From NCBI GenBank assembly GCA_023242925.1, contig CP096134.1, forward strand, positions 2,933,501 through 2,997,500: a DNA stretch of 64,000 bases. Direction: 5' to 3'. Made by a program: the position numbers and the translations under genes. The notes beneath the pieces were generated by a model. It ran no database searches. It was not told where the DNA came from and saw only the letters and a program-made list of their open reading frames with translations. The DNA comes from Hyphomonadaceae bacterium JAD_PAG50586_4. GTDB taxonomy: Bacteria > Pseudomonadota > Alphaproteobacteria > Caulobacterales > Aquidulcibacteraceae. Shown here one piece after another: positions 54,331 to 63,325 of the stretch (position 1 is the first letter of the stretch; each line of letters opens with the position of its first letter).

Positions 54331-54789
54331 TTAGTCTTCGACCACCACTTCGCCGGCGAACGAATTGGCGATGAAGCACAGCTCGTGTGACCGGTGATGC
54401 AGATCGTGAAGTTGTTCGGCGCTCGGTGCGGCGCCGTCGACCCAAGAAATTTTGGGACGCAGCGTCACCTGCGTGACGGCGATGGCGCCTTTCGCATTCT
54501 TGCCCATCTTGCCTTCGGCGGTGTCGTCATAGCTGTCGATCACGAAACCGGCGCGGCGCGCGAGATCGAGAAACGTCAGCATGTGGCACGACGAAAGCGA
54601 CGCGATCAGCAGCTCTTCCGGATCGGCAGCGTCCTCTTTCGAGAGCGGCAGCTTCACCACGCTCGGCGAGGAAGAGCCGGCGATCGATACCCCGCCATCA
54701 AACGAAATCACATGCGCACGCGAGTATTTGCCATCGGCAAACGCCTGCTCGCCGCGCTTCCAGGAGATGGTGGCGATGTGTGCGCTCAT
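54331..54789 (-). CDS. OsmC/Ohr-family peroxiredoxin
   Basis: 152 residues. Thiol-dependent peroxidase fold. Peroxidatic Cys in SLSSCHMLTFLDLARR (near residue 68) and resolving Cys in HRSHELCFIANS (near 137), with KEDAADPEELLIASLSS as the usual helix start. Closest to the OsmC subgroup acting on organic hydroperoxides. Its ATG overlaps the acyl-CoA dehydrogenase stop by 1 bp, so it is part of the beta-oxidation operon, consistent with acyl-CoA dehydrogenases yielding lipid peroxide stress (inference). Confidence 0.93.
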   Translation of the reverse strand: MSAHIATISWKRGEQAFADGKYSRAHVISFDGGVSIAGSSSPSVVKLPLSKEDAADPEELLIASLSSCHMLTFLDLARRAGFVIDSYDDTAEGKMGKNAKGAIAVTQVTLRPKISWVDGAAPSAEQLHDLHHRSHELCFIANSFAGEVVVED

Positions 54790-56581
54790 CAGAACGCGTC
54801 CGCCGCGAGCGCCATCACCGGCCCCGCGCCGGTTTTCATCTTCGCCAAATGCGCGGCGGCGTCCGGCGCCATGCGGGCGATGAAGTAGCGGCCCGTCGCG
54901 ATTTTCGTATCGAAATAGGGATCAGCCGCGCCGCCATTCTTCTTGGCTGTAAACGCAGCCTTGGCTTGCAGCGTCCACATATAGGTGAGCGCGGTGATGC
55001 CGAAGAGGTTGAGGAAGTCGTGCGAGGCGGCGCCGGCATTGTCGAAATTGGTCATGCCGTTTTGCATCAGCCACATCGCGCCGTCTTGCATTTGGGCTTT
55101 CGTGGTGACGAGCGCGTCGGTGAATTCCTTCAGCTCCGCGTCGTCTTCATGATTGTGCACGAAATCGTCGATCTCGTTGAAGAACGAGAAGATCGCTCGA
55201 CCGCCATTGGCGCCAAGCTTGCGGCCGACGAGATCGAGCGCCTGAATGCCGTTGGCGCCTTCATAGATCATCGCGATGCGCGCATCGCGCACGAACTGGC
55301 TCATGCCCCATTCTTCGATATAGCCGTGGCCGCCGAAGATTTGCTGGCAATTGGTGGCGTTCGCGTAGCCCTTGTCGGTGAGGTAGCTTTTCAGCACTGG
55401 CGTCATCAGGCCCATGTAGTCGCTGGCCTTCTCACGCACTTTTTCATCCGGCGAGGAATGCATCAGATCGCCATAAAGCGCGGTCCAGAACGTAAACGCG
55501 CGCGCGCCTTCGTTGAACGCTTTCGCATCCATCAGCATGCGGCGGATATCTGGGTGCACAATGATCGGATCCGCCGGACCGTCCGGGTTTTTCGCGCCCG
55601 TGATCGAGCGGCCTTGCAAGCGATCCTTCGCGTAGGCGACGCCGTTTTGATAGGCGACCTCCGATTGCGACAAGCCTTGCAGGCCAACGCCCAAGCGCGC
55701 CACGTTCATCATCACGAACATGGCGTTGAGGCCCTTGTTTTCCTGCCCCACCAGATAACCAACGGCATCGTCGTAATTCAGCACGCACGTCGAATTGCCG
55801 TGAATGCCCATCTTCTCTTCAATCTTGCCGCAGACGACGCCGTTACGCTTGCCCGGATTGCCGTCGGCATCGAGGATAAATTTCGGCACGACGAAAAGCG
55901 AAATGCCCTTGGTGCCCTGCGGCGCGCCTTCAATGCGCGCGATCACCAGATGGATGATGTTCGAGGCCAGATCGTGCTCGCCGGCTGAGATGAAAATTTT
56001 CTGGCCGGTGATGCGATACGAACCGTCCGCTTGCGGGACCGCCTTGGTGCGCAACATGCCAAGATCGGTGCCGCAATGCGGCTCCGTCAAATTCATCGTG
56101 CCGGTCCATTCGCCAGTCACCAGCTTCGGCAAATAGGTTTGCTTCTGTTCGTCGCTGCCGTGCTGGTGGATCGCTTCATAGGCGCCGTGGCTGAGCCCCG
56201 GATACATGCCGAACGCCATGTTCGACGACGACACCATCTCATTCCAAGCAAGGCCCACGATGTGCGGCATGCCTTGGCCGCCGTAGGCCGGGTCGCTGGA
56301 GAGTGCGGGCCAACCCGCGTCGACCAATTGCTTGTAGGCGTCCTTGAAGCCCGGCGGCGTCGTCACCGAGCCGTCGTCGTTGCGCACACAACCATGCTCG
56401 TCGCCGACCTTGTTCAGCGGCGCCAGCACGCCTTCGCAAAATTTCGCCCCTCTTCGAGCACCTGATCGATCAAATCCATCGGCGCGTCCGCGAACCCAGG
56501 CAAGTTCGAGTAGCGCTGGATGTCCAGCACGTCGTTGAGGAGGAAACGAAATTCGCGCAGGGGCGCTTTGTAAGTCGGCAT
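54789..56581 (-). CDS. Acyl-CoA dehydrogenase, ~600-residue type (split by one frameshift)
   Basis: FAD-dependent first step of beta-oxidation. From ATG 56579-56581 the frame reads MPTYKAPLREFRFLLNDV to LIDQVLEEG and then breaks; the other frame resumes AKFCEGVLAPLNKVGDEHG. Adding one base to CCCC at 56447-56450 gives EEGAKFCEG and 597 residues, typical of this acyl-CoA dehydrogenase group. Motifs: MNLTEPHCGTDLGML, QKIFISAGEHD, catalytic-loop YEGANGIQALDLVGRKL, and a C-terminal helical extension. Follows MerR, overlaps OsmC by 1 bp. Confidence 0.93.
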
Positions 56582-56653
56582 TTATGGCTCCAGCGATAGG
56601 CGGCGCGCGAATGGAGCGCAGCTCCACCCGCTTTTCGCTCTGTCCTACGCGTT

Positions 56654-57103
56654 TTAGTGCGCCTCTTCGAGGCGCTTCTTGGCTTCGGCTTCGAATGCGC
56701 GTGCAGCGCCGAGGGCTGCGGGCGCAGCAGGCTTGGCCAGGAACTTTTCCATCGCCGTGATCGCGCCGCCCAGCGTTTCGATCGCGGAATCGATATCTTC
56801 GCGTTGCGCTTCGAGGGCGACGATGCGCGCCTTGTACTTTTTCAGCGCCGTCTGCGCCTGCGCACGCTGGTCGATCTTGTAGAGATCGAGGATTTCTTTG
56901 ATCTCGATCAGCGAGAGGCCGACGCGCTTGCCGCGCAGGATCAACACCAGCTTGGCGCGGTCGCGATGCGAATAGACGCGGTTCAGCCCGTCGCGACGCG
57001 GCGTTAGCAGGCCCTTATCCTCATAAAAGCGCAGCGCGCGCGGCGTGACCTCGAATTCTCGGGCCAGCTGGGAAATCGTGTAGGTGCGCTCGGTCTTGGT
57101 CAT
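56654..57103 (-). CDS. MerR-family transcriptional regulator
   Basis: 149 residues. The winged HTH is at the N-terminus (YTISQLAREFEVTPRALRFYEDKGLLTPRRDGLNRVYSHRDR in part), followed by the coiled-coil dimerisation helix (LALRGKRVGLSL.., KARIVALEAQREDIDSAIETL). No Cys metal site, so not a metal sensor. Related regulators control branched-chain or fatty-acid catabolism (LiuR-like). It is 72 bp upstream of the acyl-CoA dehydrogenase on the same strand and likely controls the operon and itself. Confidence 0.93.
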   Translation of the reverse strand: MTKTERTYTISQLAREFEVTPRALRFYEDKGLLTPRRDGLNRVYSHRDRAKLVLILRGKRVGLSLIEIKEILDLYKIDQRAQAQTALKKYKARIVALEAQREDIDSAIETLGGAITAMEKFLAKPAAPAALGAARAFEAEAKKRLEEAH

Positions 57104-57129
57104 GGCTCTTCCTCCGGTCGATTATCTTG

Positions 57130-57181
57130 TTTTCCGGAAAAGCTAAGTGCCGTTAACGCGCGCGTCAACCTTGAAGTTGAC
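57130..57181 (-). promoter_or_regulatory. Candidate MerR operator and promoter
   Basis: Near-perfect 16-bp palindrome TTAACGCGCGCGTCAA (57153-57168). Read on the minus strand, TTGACG serves as -35 and TAGCTT, 17 bp on, as -10, so the palindrome overlaps the spacer as in MerR-type promoters. A further palindrome TTTTCCGGAAAA (57130-57141) lies between promoter and gene, and GTCAAC-N6-GTTGAC (57164-57181) overlaps the -35 side. Confidence 0.5.
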
Positions 57182-57191
57182 GGTGTCGTCA

Positions 57192-58372
57192 TTAATCTGA
57201 GTTCACGCGGAGGCTGCCGCGATTAATCTCGGCGATTGTACGAGTTCCCATAAGAGCCATCGTCAGATCAAGCTCGGCAGCCAGGTATTCCATGACCGTT
57301 TTTACGCCATTTTCACCAGCAATAACAAGACCATATGCGTATGGCCGACCAATGCCGACAGCGTGCGCGCCGAGCGCCAGCGCCTTGAATGCATCGGCCC
57401 CGCAACGTACGCCACTATCGAAATAGACAGGCGCCTTGCCGTTAACGGCAGGCACGACTTCAGAAAGTGCGTCAAGCGCGCCGATCCCGCCGTCCAGCTG
57501 GCGGCCGCCGTGATTGGAGACCATGACGCCGTCATAGCCCTCAGCCACCGCCTTGGCGGCGTCATCGGCCCGCATGATCCCTTTGAGAACGACCGGCAAT
57601 TTCGTCCAGGACCTGATTTTGGCGATCCGCGCCCAATCGAGGCCAGGGTCGGAAAAGACCTGCGTGAACGTCACCGCTGCGGCCATCGGGTTCTCTTCCG
57701 GCGGCGCGGGCAGCATGGCGCGGAAGACGGGATCGGACGTGTATTGCGCGATCCCTTGCGCTTTCAGAAACGGCAGGAAGCCCAAATCCATGTCGCGCGG
57801 GCGCCAGCCAAGCACTGTGGTGTCGAGCGTGATGAAGATCGCTTTGCAGCCAATCGCTTCGGCGCGCTTCACAAAGCTCTCGGCGATCGCGTCGGACTTG
57901 CCCCAATACAATTGAAAAAGCGCAGGCCGTCGCCATTGGCTTCGGCGATCTTCTCCATCGGCGTCGAGGCCTGGCTGGAGATCATCATCGGCAGATTGAG
58001 GCTCGCCATCGCCCGCGCGAGGGCGAGGTCCGCCTCGGGATGCATCATCTCCAAAACGCCGATGGGTGAAGAAAAGATCGGCGCGGCGGCTTTCACGCCG
58101 AACATTTCGCAACTCAAATCACGCTGCCCCGCCCCGCCCAGCATGCGTGGCGCAATTGGATAGCGCGCGAACGCCGCGCGATTGGCGTCCATCGAGGTTT
58201 CCAATCCGGCGGCGCCCGCCGTGTAGGCCCACGCTTCGGGCGACATCTTCGCTTTTGCAGCGGCTTCGAGAGCGGGAAAGCTTGTGGGTATCTCGGGCTT
58301 CGCGCCGCCAAGACCACGCAAATAAATGCCGCCCTGAATTTCGGGTCCGAAATGGCGTGGTGTTTCTGACAT
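57192..58372 (-). CDS. FMN-dependent alpha-hydroxy-acid dehydrogenase (split by one frameshift)
   Basis: FMN enzyme of the L-lactate dehydrogenase / glycolate oxidase group. First frame: [17 protein letters not shown] to NGDGLRFF; second frame: [14 protein letters not shown] onward. Adding one A to AAAAA at 57915-57919 gives [13 protein letters not shown] and 393 residues. Motifs: [49 protein letters not shown] (catalytic His), [30 protein letters not shown]. Substrate not determinable. It ends 88 bp upstream of merR on the same strand. Confidence 0.9.
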
Positions 58373-58526
58373 GCTAATCCCCGTTTACCATTTTACTCGC
58401 CATTAACATGCCAATGACTTTCATCGACACTGCAAACTCGTGGCGATTCTCGAATCTTTCTAGGTTCGCCATTCGGGGTTGGGCGTGAGCCGCGTGGAAG
58501 CGCGGTGAAATCGCGGCGAGGGCATT

Positions 58527-61500
58527 ATGAGTGGCGCGCAAAGCTGGAGCTTAAAGGGCATCGACCCCAAAGTGCGGGAAGCCGCACGCGAGGCCGCTGC
58601 GCGCCAAGGCATGAGCCTTGGCGAATATCTCAATCTCGCGCTCGCTCAAGGCGGCGCTGGTGGCGCAACGCCGAGTTCGCTGCAGCGGCCGCGTTCCCGC
58701 GTTGCGCCGCCGCCATCCGATTTCGACAGCGACGGTGACGATTGGGATGTCGCCGATCCGCGCGTCGCCGATCCTTCACGCCTCGCCCAACGCGTTGAAT
58801 CGATCGAACGCCGCACGCAACTCGCCTTCACTGGTCTCGACCGCGCCGTCTCCACGATCGATCGCTCCGTGCTTGGCCTCGCCGCGCGCCTCGAAGACAT
58901 TGAGAACGTCTCCACCGACGCCGCGACGCGGATCAGCGATGCGCTCGATCAATTTCGCCTCGCCGGCGAAACGCTGAGCGGCAAGCTCGAACAAGCCGAG
59001 CAAAACGCAAACGACAGCCGCCACCTGCTCGACGACGCCCGCGCCGATATCAACGACGTGCGCACGCGCCTCGAACACCAAGTCACCGCCGCATCAGAGA
59101 TCGCCCGCCGCGCCGAAGCCGCCGCCTCGTTCCTGACGACGGAAATGGAAAACCGCGACGCCGCCGTCACGCGCACGCTTGGCGAAGCCCGCGCCGTTGC
59201 GGAAGAAGCTGCGCGCCAAGCTTCGGAAGCCTCGGCCGACGCCGTTGCTGAATTGCGACGTTTGCAGGAAGAAATGAGCGAGCGTCTGGCTGACGCCGAA
59301 AGCTCGACACGCCGCACCATCGCCAGCGCCATCGAAGAAGTGCGCAGTGAGAGCGTCAACGAAACGCGCAGCACACGCGAAGCCTTGCTTGAAGAGGTCG
59401 TGCGACTCGAAAGCGAGATCGCCAAGCGTGTCGGCATCGTCGATCAGCTGCAAAGCGAACAGGCGGCTCTCATCGCGCGCATCGAACGCGCCGAAAGTGG
59501 CGCGCGTGAATCCACCGCGGGCCTGCGTCAAGCAGCGGGCGCTGCAATCGCGGACCTCCGCAATGCGCAGCTCACGCTCGCTGCACGCGTCAAGCAAGTC
59601 GAGGACGGCGCCGGCGGTTCCAGCGCACTTGACCTCACCGATCTGCGCCACGCCCAATCCGACATCGCCGAACGCCTCGCAGCACTCGAAACCAAAACAG
59701 ACACAAGCCCGCTAAACGCAGCTCTCGCCTCGTTCGAAGCGCGCCTCGCGGGCGTTGAAGCCGGCGGCCGCAACGATGCAAAGATCGAGGAAGTCGATCA
59801 ATCGCTGCAACGCCTCGCCGCGCGTATCGCCGAAACGGAATCGACCGCCACGACGGCGATCCGCACACTTGAAGAAACCGTCTCCTCGCTGCACGCCCGC
59901 GTCGAAAGCGGCGGCGCCGCACAAGAGACCGAAGCTGTGCGCGCGATGCTCGAACAGCGCCTCGACACGATGGCGCAATCGGTTTCGCAAATGGTCGGCG
60001 AAGCCCGCACAGAATTGCAGGGCCAGTTACAAGCCGCATTGCAAGGCGCAGCCAGCCCTGCACTTGAAGGCGCGCTCACCGAACTCACGCAGCGCCTCAG
60101 CGCCGCTGAGCGGCGCCAAGCGCAAACGGTGGAAGCGATTTCGCTCGAAATTCGCCGCATGTCGGAATCGGTTGATAAGCGCCTGCGCACCGTCGAAGCG
60201 CGCAACGATGACGCCGCAGCGTCGGCCGTACGCGAAGAACTTTCGCGCATGGGCGAAACGCTGGAGAAGCGCTTCGACGAGATCGAGCGTCGCGAAGCCG
60301 CCGCGTTCGACCGCATGGGCCTTGAAGTCGGGCGCCTCTCCGATCGACTGGAAGATCGCGTCGGCGCCGTCGAAAACCGCAGCGCCCAAGCCATTGAGCA
60401 TGTGGGCGAACAAGTCGCGCGCATGGCTGAGCGCTTCAATCAGCGCCACGAAATGCTCTCGCGTGAATTGGGCGAGCGCATGATCGACAGCGAAGAGCGC
60501 GCCGGCCAACGCGTCGCCGAAGCGATCAGCTCGATCATGCAGCGCCTGGCGGAAGTGGAAACGCAATCGGCCGAAGCCATCGCGCCGGTGCAGAAGGCAG
60601 TGTCGAGCGTCGCCTCCAAGCTCGAACGCTATGAGAGCGCCCACGACAAGGGCGACGACGAGATGAAGCTCTCGATCCCGACGCCGTCGCGGCGCCAGGA
60701 AGATTTCTCGCACTTCTCGAACTTTGACCCGGAAACCTATATCTCGCCGCGCGACGCTGCCCAGCCGCTGCGCGCAGGCCCACTGGCGCCGTTACCACGC
60801 GAAGAGACGCCCGCGCCCGCAACCGAGATGGCCAGCGACAGCGACATCTATTTCGCGGAAGACATCGACGATCTGCTCTCCGATGAGCCCGCGGCCACGG
60901 ACGAAGAAGCGTACGTGCCGGAATACAAATCGATCGAAGTCTCGCCCGACGACGACCTGCTGATCGATGACGTGGTCGAAGAAGAAGCGGAAACCGCCGT
61001 CGCGCCGCCGCCAGAAGACGAAGATCCGTTCTGGGCGCCGGAAGAAGAGCATCCGCCGTTCGGTGAAATCCGCAACGACGAACCGATGATCGAATTCGCG
61101 GACGACGAAGAAGAACCGCTTGATCTGCGCGCGCCGGAAGCACCGCTGTCGCTCGACGAGCCGGAAACAGCGCCTGGCAAGAACGATTATCTTGCAGCTG
61201 CGCGCCGCGCCGCGCAGGCTCAAGCGCAATCGCAACCGACGAAGGCCGCCAAGAAAGAGAAGCAGCAGCGCGCTGAGCCTGCTGAAACGCCGAAGCTCAG
61301 CCTGCGCGGTTCGAGCCGCGTCGTGCTTTGGGGCGTGGCCGTCGCCGCACTCGCGGCCGCGGGCGGCGCCTATTATCTGCAGCAACAGAACGCGGCAGGC
61401 CCTGCGCCATCGCCGACCCCGCCTGAGTCCGAGGCTGCACCGGCGCCCGCTGAAGCGCTGACGCCGCCCGAAATGGAAACGCTTGATCCGAACGCCGAGG

Positions 61501-62258
61501 GCTTACCCGTCGATCCGTTCGCGATCCCCGGCGAAGGGCCCGCGCCAGCCGAGGGTGCAGCGCCTGCGACTGCAGGCACGCCCGTCGCCGCGAACGGGGC
61601 TACGACGCAACCTGTCGTCGCCGGCCCACTCGCGCCGCGCAACATCACGCTGGAACAAGCCGCCCAATCCGGCGACCTTACGGCGCAATACGAGCTGGCG
61701 CTGCAACGCGTTGCCGCCGGCCGCGCGCAAGAGGGCGTGACCATGTTGCGCCGCGCCGCCGACCGCGGCTTCGCGATGGCGCAATATCGTCTGGCCAAGC
61801 TCTATGAGCGCGGCGAAGGCGTGCAGCGCGACCTCGCCGTCGCCCGCCAATGGACGGAGCGCGCGGCGGCTTCAGGCAATCGCCGGGCCATGCACGATCT
61901 CGGCGTCTATTTCGCACGCGGCGAAGGCGCGCCCTTGGATGAAGCCGCGGCCTTCCGCTGGTTCCGCCAAGCGGCCGAACTTGGTGTGGCCGACAGCCAG
62001 TACAATCTGGGTGTTCTCTACCAGCAAGGCCGCGGCGTGAACGCGGCGCCGTCTGAGGCTCTGTTCTGGTTCATGGTCGCGGCCCGCCAAGGCGATCAAG
62101 ACGCTGGCGCCCGCGCCACGGCGTTGGAGACGCAATTGCCGCGCGCGCAGGTCGATCAGGCCCGCGCCCGCGCCCAAGCGTTCCGCCCCCGTGCGGCCAG
62201 CGGTGTCGCCAACGGCGAATTCGGCGCCCGGCCGTGGGCGACCGCAGCGCGGACCTAA
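58527..62258 (+). CDS. podJ: PodJ-like polar organelle/localisation factor with Sel1 repeats
   Basis: 1243 residues. The N-terminal LKGIDPKVREAAREAAARQGMSLGEYLN is the usual PodJ-like start. Residues about 80-700 are a long Ala/Glu/Arg coiled coil. Residues 740-900 are acidic and Pro-rich. A TM helix lies near 930-950 (RVVLWGVAVAALAAAGGAYYL in part), and four Sel1 repeats (about 1040-1200, AQYRLAKLYERGEGV, AMHDLGVYFARGEGA) are in the periplasm. Bitopic scaffolds of this type recruit polar proteins and link them to the cell envelope. GAGGG precedes the ATG. Confidence 0.85.
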   Translation: MSGAQSWSLKGIDPKVREAAREAAARQGMSLGEYLNLALAQGGAGGATPSSLQRPRSRVAPPPSDFDSDGDDWDVADPRVADPSRLAQRVESIERRTQLAFTGLDRAVSTIDRSVLGLAARLEDIENVSTDAATRISDALDQFRLAGETLSGKLEQAEQNANDSRHLLDDARADINDVRTRLEHQVTAASEIARRAEAAASFLTTEMENRDAAVTRTLGEARAVAEEAARQASEASADAVAELRRLQEEMSERLADAESSTRRTIASAIEEVRSESVNETRSTREALLEEVVRLESEIAKRVGIVDQLQSEQAALIARIERAESGARESTAGLRQAAGAAIADLRNAQLTLAARVKQVEDGAGGSSALDLTDLRHAQSDIAERLAALETKTDTSPLNAALASFEARLAGVEAGGRNDAKIEEVDQSLQRLAARIAETESTATTAIRTLEETVSSLHARVESGGAAQETEAVRAMLEQRLDTMAQSVSQMVGEARTELQGQLQAALQGAASPALEGALTELTQRLSAAERRQAQTVEAISLEIRRMSESVDKRLRTVEARNDDAAASAVREELSRMGETLEKRFDEIERREAAAFDRMGLEVGRLSDRLEDRVGAVENRSAQAIEHVGEQVARMAERFNQRHEMLSRELGERMIDSEERAGQRVAEAISSIMQRLAEVETQSAEAIAPVQKAVSSVASKLERYESAHDKGDDEMKLSIPTPSRRQEDFSHFSNFDPETYISPRDAAQPLRAGPLAPLPREETPAPATEMASDSDIYFAEDIDDLLSDEPAATDEEAYVPEYKSIEVSPDDDLLIDDVVEEEAETAVAPPPEDEDPFWAPEEEHPPFGEIRNDEPMIEFADDEEEPLDLRAPEAPLSLDEPETAPGKNDYLAAARRAAQAQAQSQPTKAAKKEKQQRAEPAETPKLSLRGSSRVVLWGVAVAALAAAGGAYYLQQQNAAGPAPSPTPPESEAAPAPAEALTPPEMETLDPNAEGLPVDPFAIPGEGPAPAEGAAPATAGTPVAANGATTQPVVAGPLAPRNITLEQAAQSGDLTAQYELALQRVAAGRAQEGVTMLRRAADRGFAMAQYRLAKLYERGEGVQRDLAVARQWTERAAASGNRRAMHDLGVYFARGEGAPLDEAAAFRWFRQAAELGVADSQYNLGVLYQQGRGVNAAPSEALFWFMVAARQGDQDAGARATALETQLPRAQVDQARARAQAFRPRAASGVANGEFGARPWATAART

Positions 62259-62261
62259 TCG

Positions 62262-62335
62262 GAGAGCGGGGTTTCAGACCCGCATTCTCCATCAACAACA
62301 GAGTTCACGCGTGTCTGAAGACCCGCGCTTCATAA
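62262..62335. repeat. Short hairpin repeats downstream of podJ
   Basis: GCGGGGTTTCAGACCCGC (62266-62283) is a short hairpin with 5-6-bp arms. TGAAGACCCGCGCT (62316-62329) is identical to 39445-39458. It may end podJ transcription or be a dispersed repeat. Confidence 0.55.
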
Positions 62336-62413
62336 GGGCGTTGCCTCTCTGGACGGCGGCGCCCATAAGGGCTTGGGCATGGGCGCATCCGCGCTGAGTT
62401 CAGAGCAACAGAA

Positions 62414-63325
62414 TTGATCTATCTGCCGATCGCCGAAATGCCGGTGAACGTGCTGCTCGTCCTATTGGTCAGCGGCGCGGTCGGCTTCATGTCGGGCCTC
62501 GTGGGCGTCGGCGGCGGCTTTATCATGACGCCCGCTTTGATGTTCCTCGGCGTACCGGCGCCCGTCGCCGTCGCCACAGGCGCCAGTCAAATCGCGGCGA
62601 CGTCATTCTCCGGCGTGCTTTCACAAACGCGACGCAAAGCCGTCGATTGGCGCATGGGCATGCTGCTCTCGATTGGCGGCATCCTCGGCAGCGCGTCCGG
62701 TGTTTGGTTGTTCGAGCGGCTGCTGCGCTTGGGCCAGCTCGATCTCATCATCTCAATCCTCTACCTCTTCCTACTCGCAGCCGTCGGCTGGCTGATGCTG
62801 AACGAGGGGCTCTCGGTGATGCGCGGCCGCACTGGCCACAGTGTCTCGATCCTGCGCCGCCCCGCGCGCACCATCGCGCACACTTTGCCCTTCCGCATGC
62901 GCTTCCCGCGTTCGGGGCTTTACATCAGCGTGATCCCGCCGCTGGCGTTGGGCTTCGGCATTGGTGCGCTCGCCGCGATCATGGGCATCGGCGGCGGCTT
63001 CATCCTGATCCCAGCGATGATCTATCTATTGCGCATGCCGACCAATGTCGTCATCGGCACCTCATTGTTCCAAGTGCTGATCGTGGCCTCGCTGATCGTC
63101 ATCATGCAGGCGCAAGCAACCCAGACCGTCGATCTCGTGCTCGCCGGATTGCTCATGCTCGGCGGCGTCATTGGCGCGCAGCTTGGGTCGCGCTTGGGCG
63201 CTGGCTTGAAGAGCGAGCATTTGCGCGCGCTGCTGGGTGCGTTGCTGCTGGCCGCGAGCTTGAAATTCCTGCTCGACATCATCATCCCGCCCGCCGAGCC
63301 CTACGTGTTGGGAGGTTGGCTATGA
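62414..63325 (+). CDS. TauE/SafE-family anion transporter (putative sulfite exporter)
   Basis: 303 residues with about eight TM helices in two pseudo-repeats: GFMSGLVGVGGGFIMTPALMFLG near 20-45 and LAAIMGIGGGFILIPAMIYLL near 185-205, the duplicated GxGGG signature of TauE/SafE. A predicted inner-membrane carrier for sulfite, sulfoacetate or similar anions. TTG 62414 is used because family proteins begin IYLPIAEMPVN; ATG 62438 is another option. It overlaps the next gene by 4 bp, a pairing seen in other alphaproteobacteria. Confidence 0.88.
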   Translation: MIYLPIAEMPVNVLLVLLVSGAVGFMSGLVGVGGGFIMTPALMFLGVPAPVAVATGASQIAATSFSGVLSQTRRKAVDWRMGMLLSIGGILGSASGVWLFERLLRLGQLDLIISILYLFLLAAVGWLMLNEGLSVMRGRTGHSVSILRRPARTIAHTLPFRMRFPRSGLYISVIPPLALGFGIGALAAIMGIGGGFILIPAMIYLLRMPTNVVIGTSLFQVLIVASLIVIMQAQATQTVDLVLAGLLMLGGVIGAQLGSRLGAGLKSEHLRALLGALLLAASLKFLLDIIIPPAEPYVLGGWL

